Source of the DNA: Georgenia soli
Lineage (GTDB): Bacteria > Actinomycetota > Actinomycetes > Actinomycetales > Actinomycetaceae
Reading direction: 5' to 3'
Length of the DNA: 64,000 nucleotides
Assembly: GCF_002563695.1 (NCBI RefSeq)
Contig: NZ_PDJI01000004.1
Span: 2,728,001 to 2,792,000, forward strand
Part shown: piece after piece, positions 63,683-64,000 of the stretch
Position numbering within the stretch: the stretch's first letter is position 1
Layout of the letters: each line of letters begins with the position of its first letter
Program-made: the position numbers and the translations under genes
Notes under the pieces: generated by a model
Database searches by the model: none
The model's input: only the letters and a program-made list of their open reading frames with translations
What the model was told of the DNA's origin: nothing

Positions 63683-64000
63683 GTGAGCGGCCGTGAGGAC
63701 GACGTGTACGTCGCCGCGTCGATGTACTACCTCCAGGACGAGACGATGGACGCCATCGCCCGCAGGCTCGGCGTCTCCAGGTCCACCGTGTCCCGCCTGA
63801 TCAAGCGGGCGCGCGACTCCGGGCTGGTCCACATCTCGATCCAGCCGCGCACCGCCGGCTCCGACGTCGTCTCCCGCGCGCTGCGGGACATCTTCGGCGT
63901 GAACGCGCACGTGGTGCCGGTGCGGGAGGGCGCCACCGACGTCCAGCGGCTGGACCAGGTCGCGCAGGTCGCCGGCCGGACCGTCTCGGCGTGGGTGGAG
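63683..64000 (+). CDS. SorC-family sugar-binding transcriptional regulator, N-terminal part (3' truncated)
   Basis: The first 106 codons of a regulator that runs off the window. GTG at 63683 follows GGGGAGGTGC. Residues about 5-55 are a helix-turn-helix of the SorC type: YYLQDETMDAIARRLGVSRSTVSRLIKRARDSGLVHI, followed by the start of the sugar-phosphate-sensing domain (LRDIFGVNAHVVPV). SorC regulators respond to phosphorylated sugars. Its divergent position suggests control of glpD and perhaps glpFK, which is inference. The effector domain is not visible. Confidence 0.88.
   Translation, partial: MSGREDDVYVAASMYYLQDETMDAIARRLGVSRSTVSRLIKRARDSGLVHISIQPRTAGSDVVSRALRDIFGVNAHVVPVREGATDVQRLDQVAQVAGRTVSAWVE

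Overview
The window is 64 kb of very GC-rich DNA, densely coded on both strands, with many GTG starts, four-base stop/start overlaps and almost no non-coding space. Gene content and order (glnR-type regulator, nitrobindin-YgfZ pair, dacB-zincin-tilS-hpt-ftsH-folE-folP-folBK-DUF3180-PH-panC-panD-lysS) point to an actinobacterium. The lack of mycolate-type genes and the overall style suggest Micrococcales (Cellulomonadaceae/Bogoriellaceae-like), but that placement is inference. No rRNA, tRNA, CRISPR array, prophage or insertion sequence was seen; the window reads as core chromosome.

Layout. 1-9.9 kb is phosphate biology: the end of a Nudix/histidine-phosphatase gene, two tandem pstS paralogs, pstC-pstA-pstB, then on the minus strand a small lipoprotein and a low-affinity Pit transporter with its DUF47 partner, and a GlnR-like nitrogen regulator. 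The pstS and pstC promoters carry Pho-box-like 11-bp repeats with the same geometry. 9.9-15.7 kb holds small housekeeping genes (membrane protein, nitrobindin, YgfZ, FUSC transporter, Rieske protein, DUF2516, Dtd, macrodomain). 15.9-18.5 kb is clpC. 18.7-28.6 kb holds a glutamine amidotransferase, CsbD, the pyruvate importer CstA-YbdD, divergent ppdK and a large FAD/Fe-S 2-hydroxyacid dehydrogenase. 28.8-36.2 kb holds an orphan protein with a RAMA-like C-terminal domain, an alpha/beta hydrolase, metY-metX preceded by a tiny Met/Cys-containing leader ORF, and a RipA-like NlpC/P60 hydrolase. 36.4-53 kb is a housekeeping block: ppa, dacB, zincin, tilS, hpt, ftsH, folE, folP, folBK, DUF3180, two PH-domain membrane proteins, a DUF2520-PanC fusion, panD and lysS. 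53-64 kb is DUF4349, a P-loop kinase, lutABC, an SMP-30 lactonase, and glpK-glpF-glpD next to a divergent SorC-family regulator cut by the window end.

How it fits together. High-affinity (Pst) and low-affinity (Pit) phosphate uptake sit side by side with apparently different Pho-box placement. Carbon genes converge on pyruvate: lactate oxidation (LutABC, FAD/Fe-S dehydrogenase), pyruvate import (CstA-YbdD), pyruvate to PEP (PpdK), and glycerol entry (GlpF-GlpK-GlpD). Two patterns recur. First, many genes carry a TANNNT-like -10 hexamer exactly 6 nt (sometimes 7) before the start codon, the layout of leaderless mRNAs. Second, several gene 3' ends are tandemly duplicated into the adjoining spacer, and convergent spacers carry long perfect hairpins.
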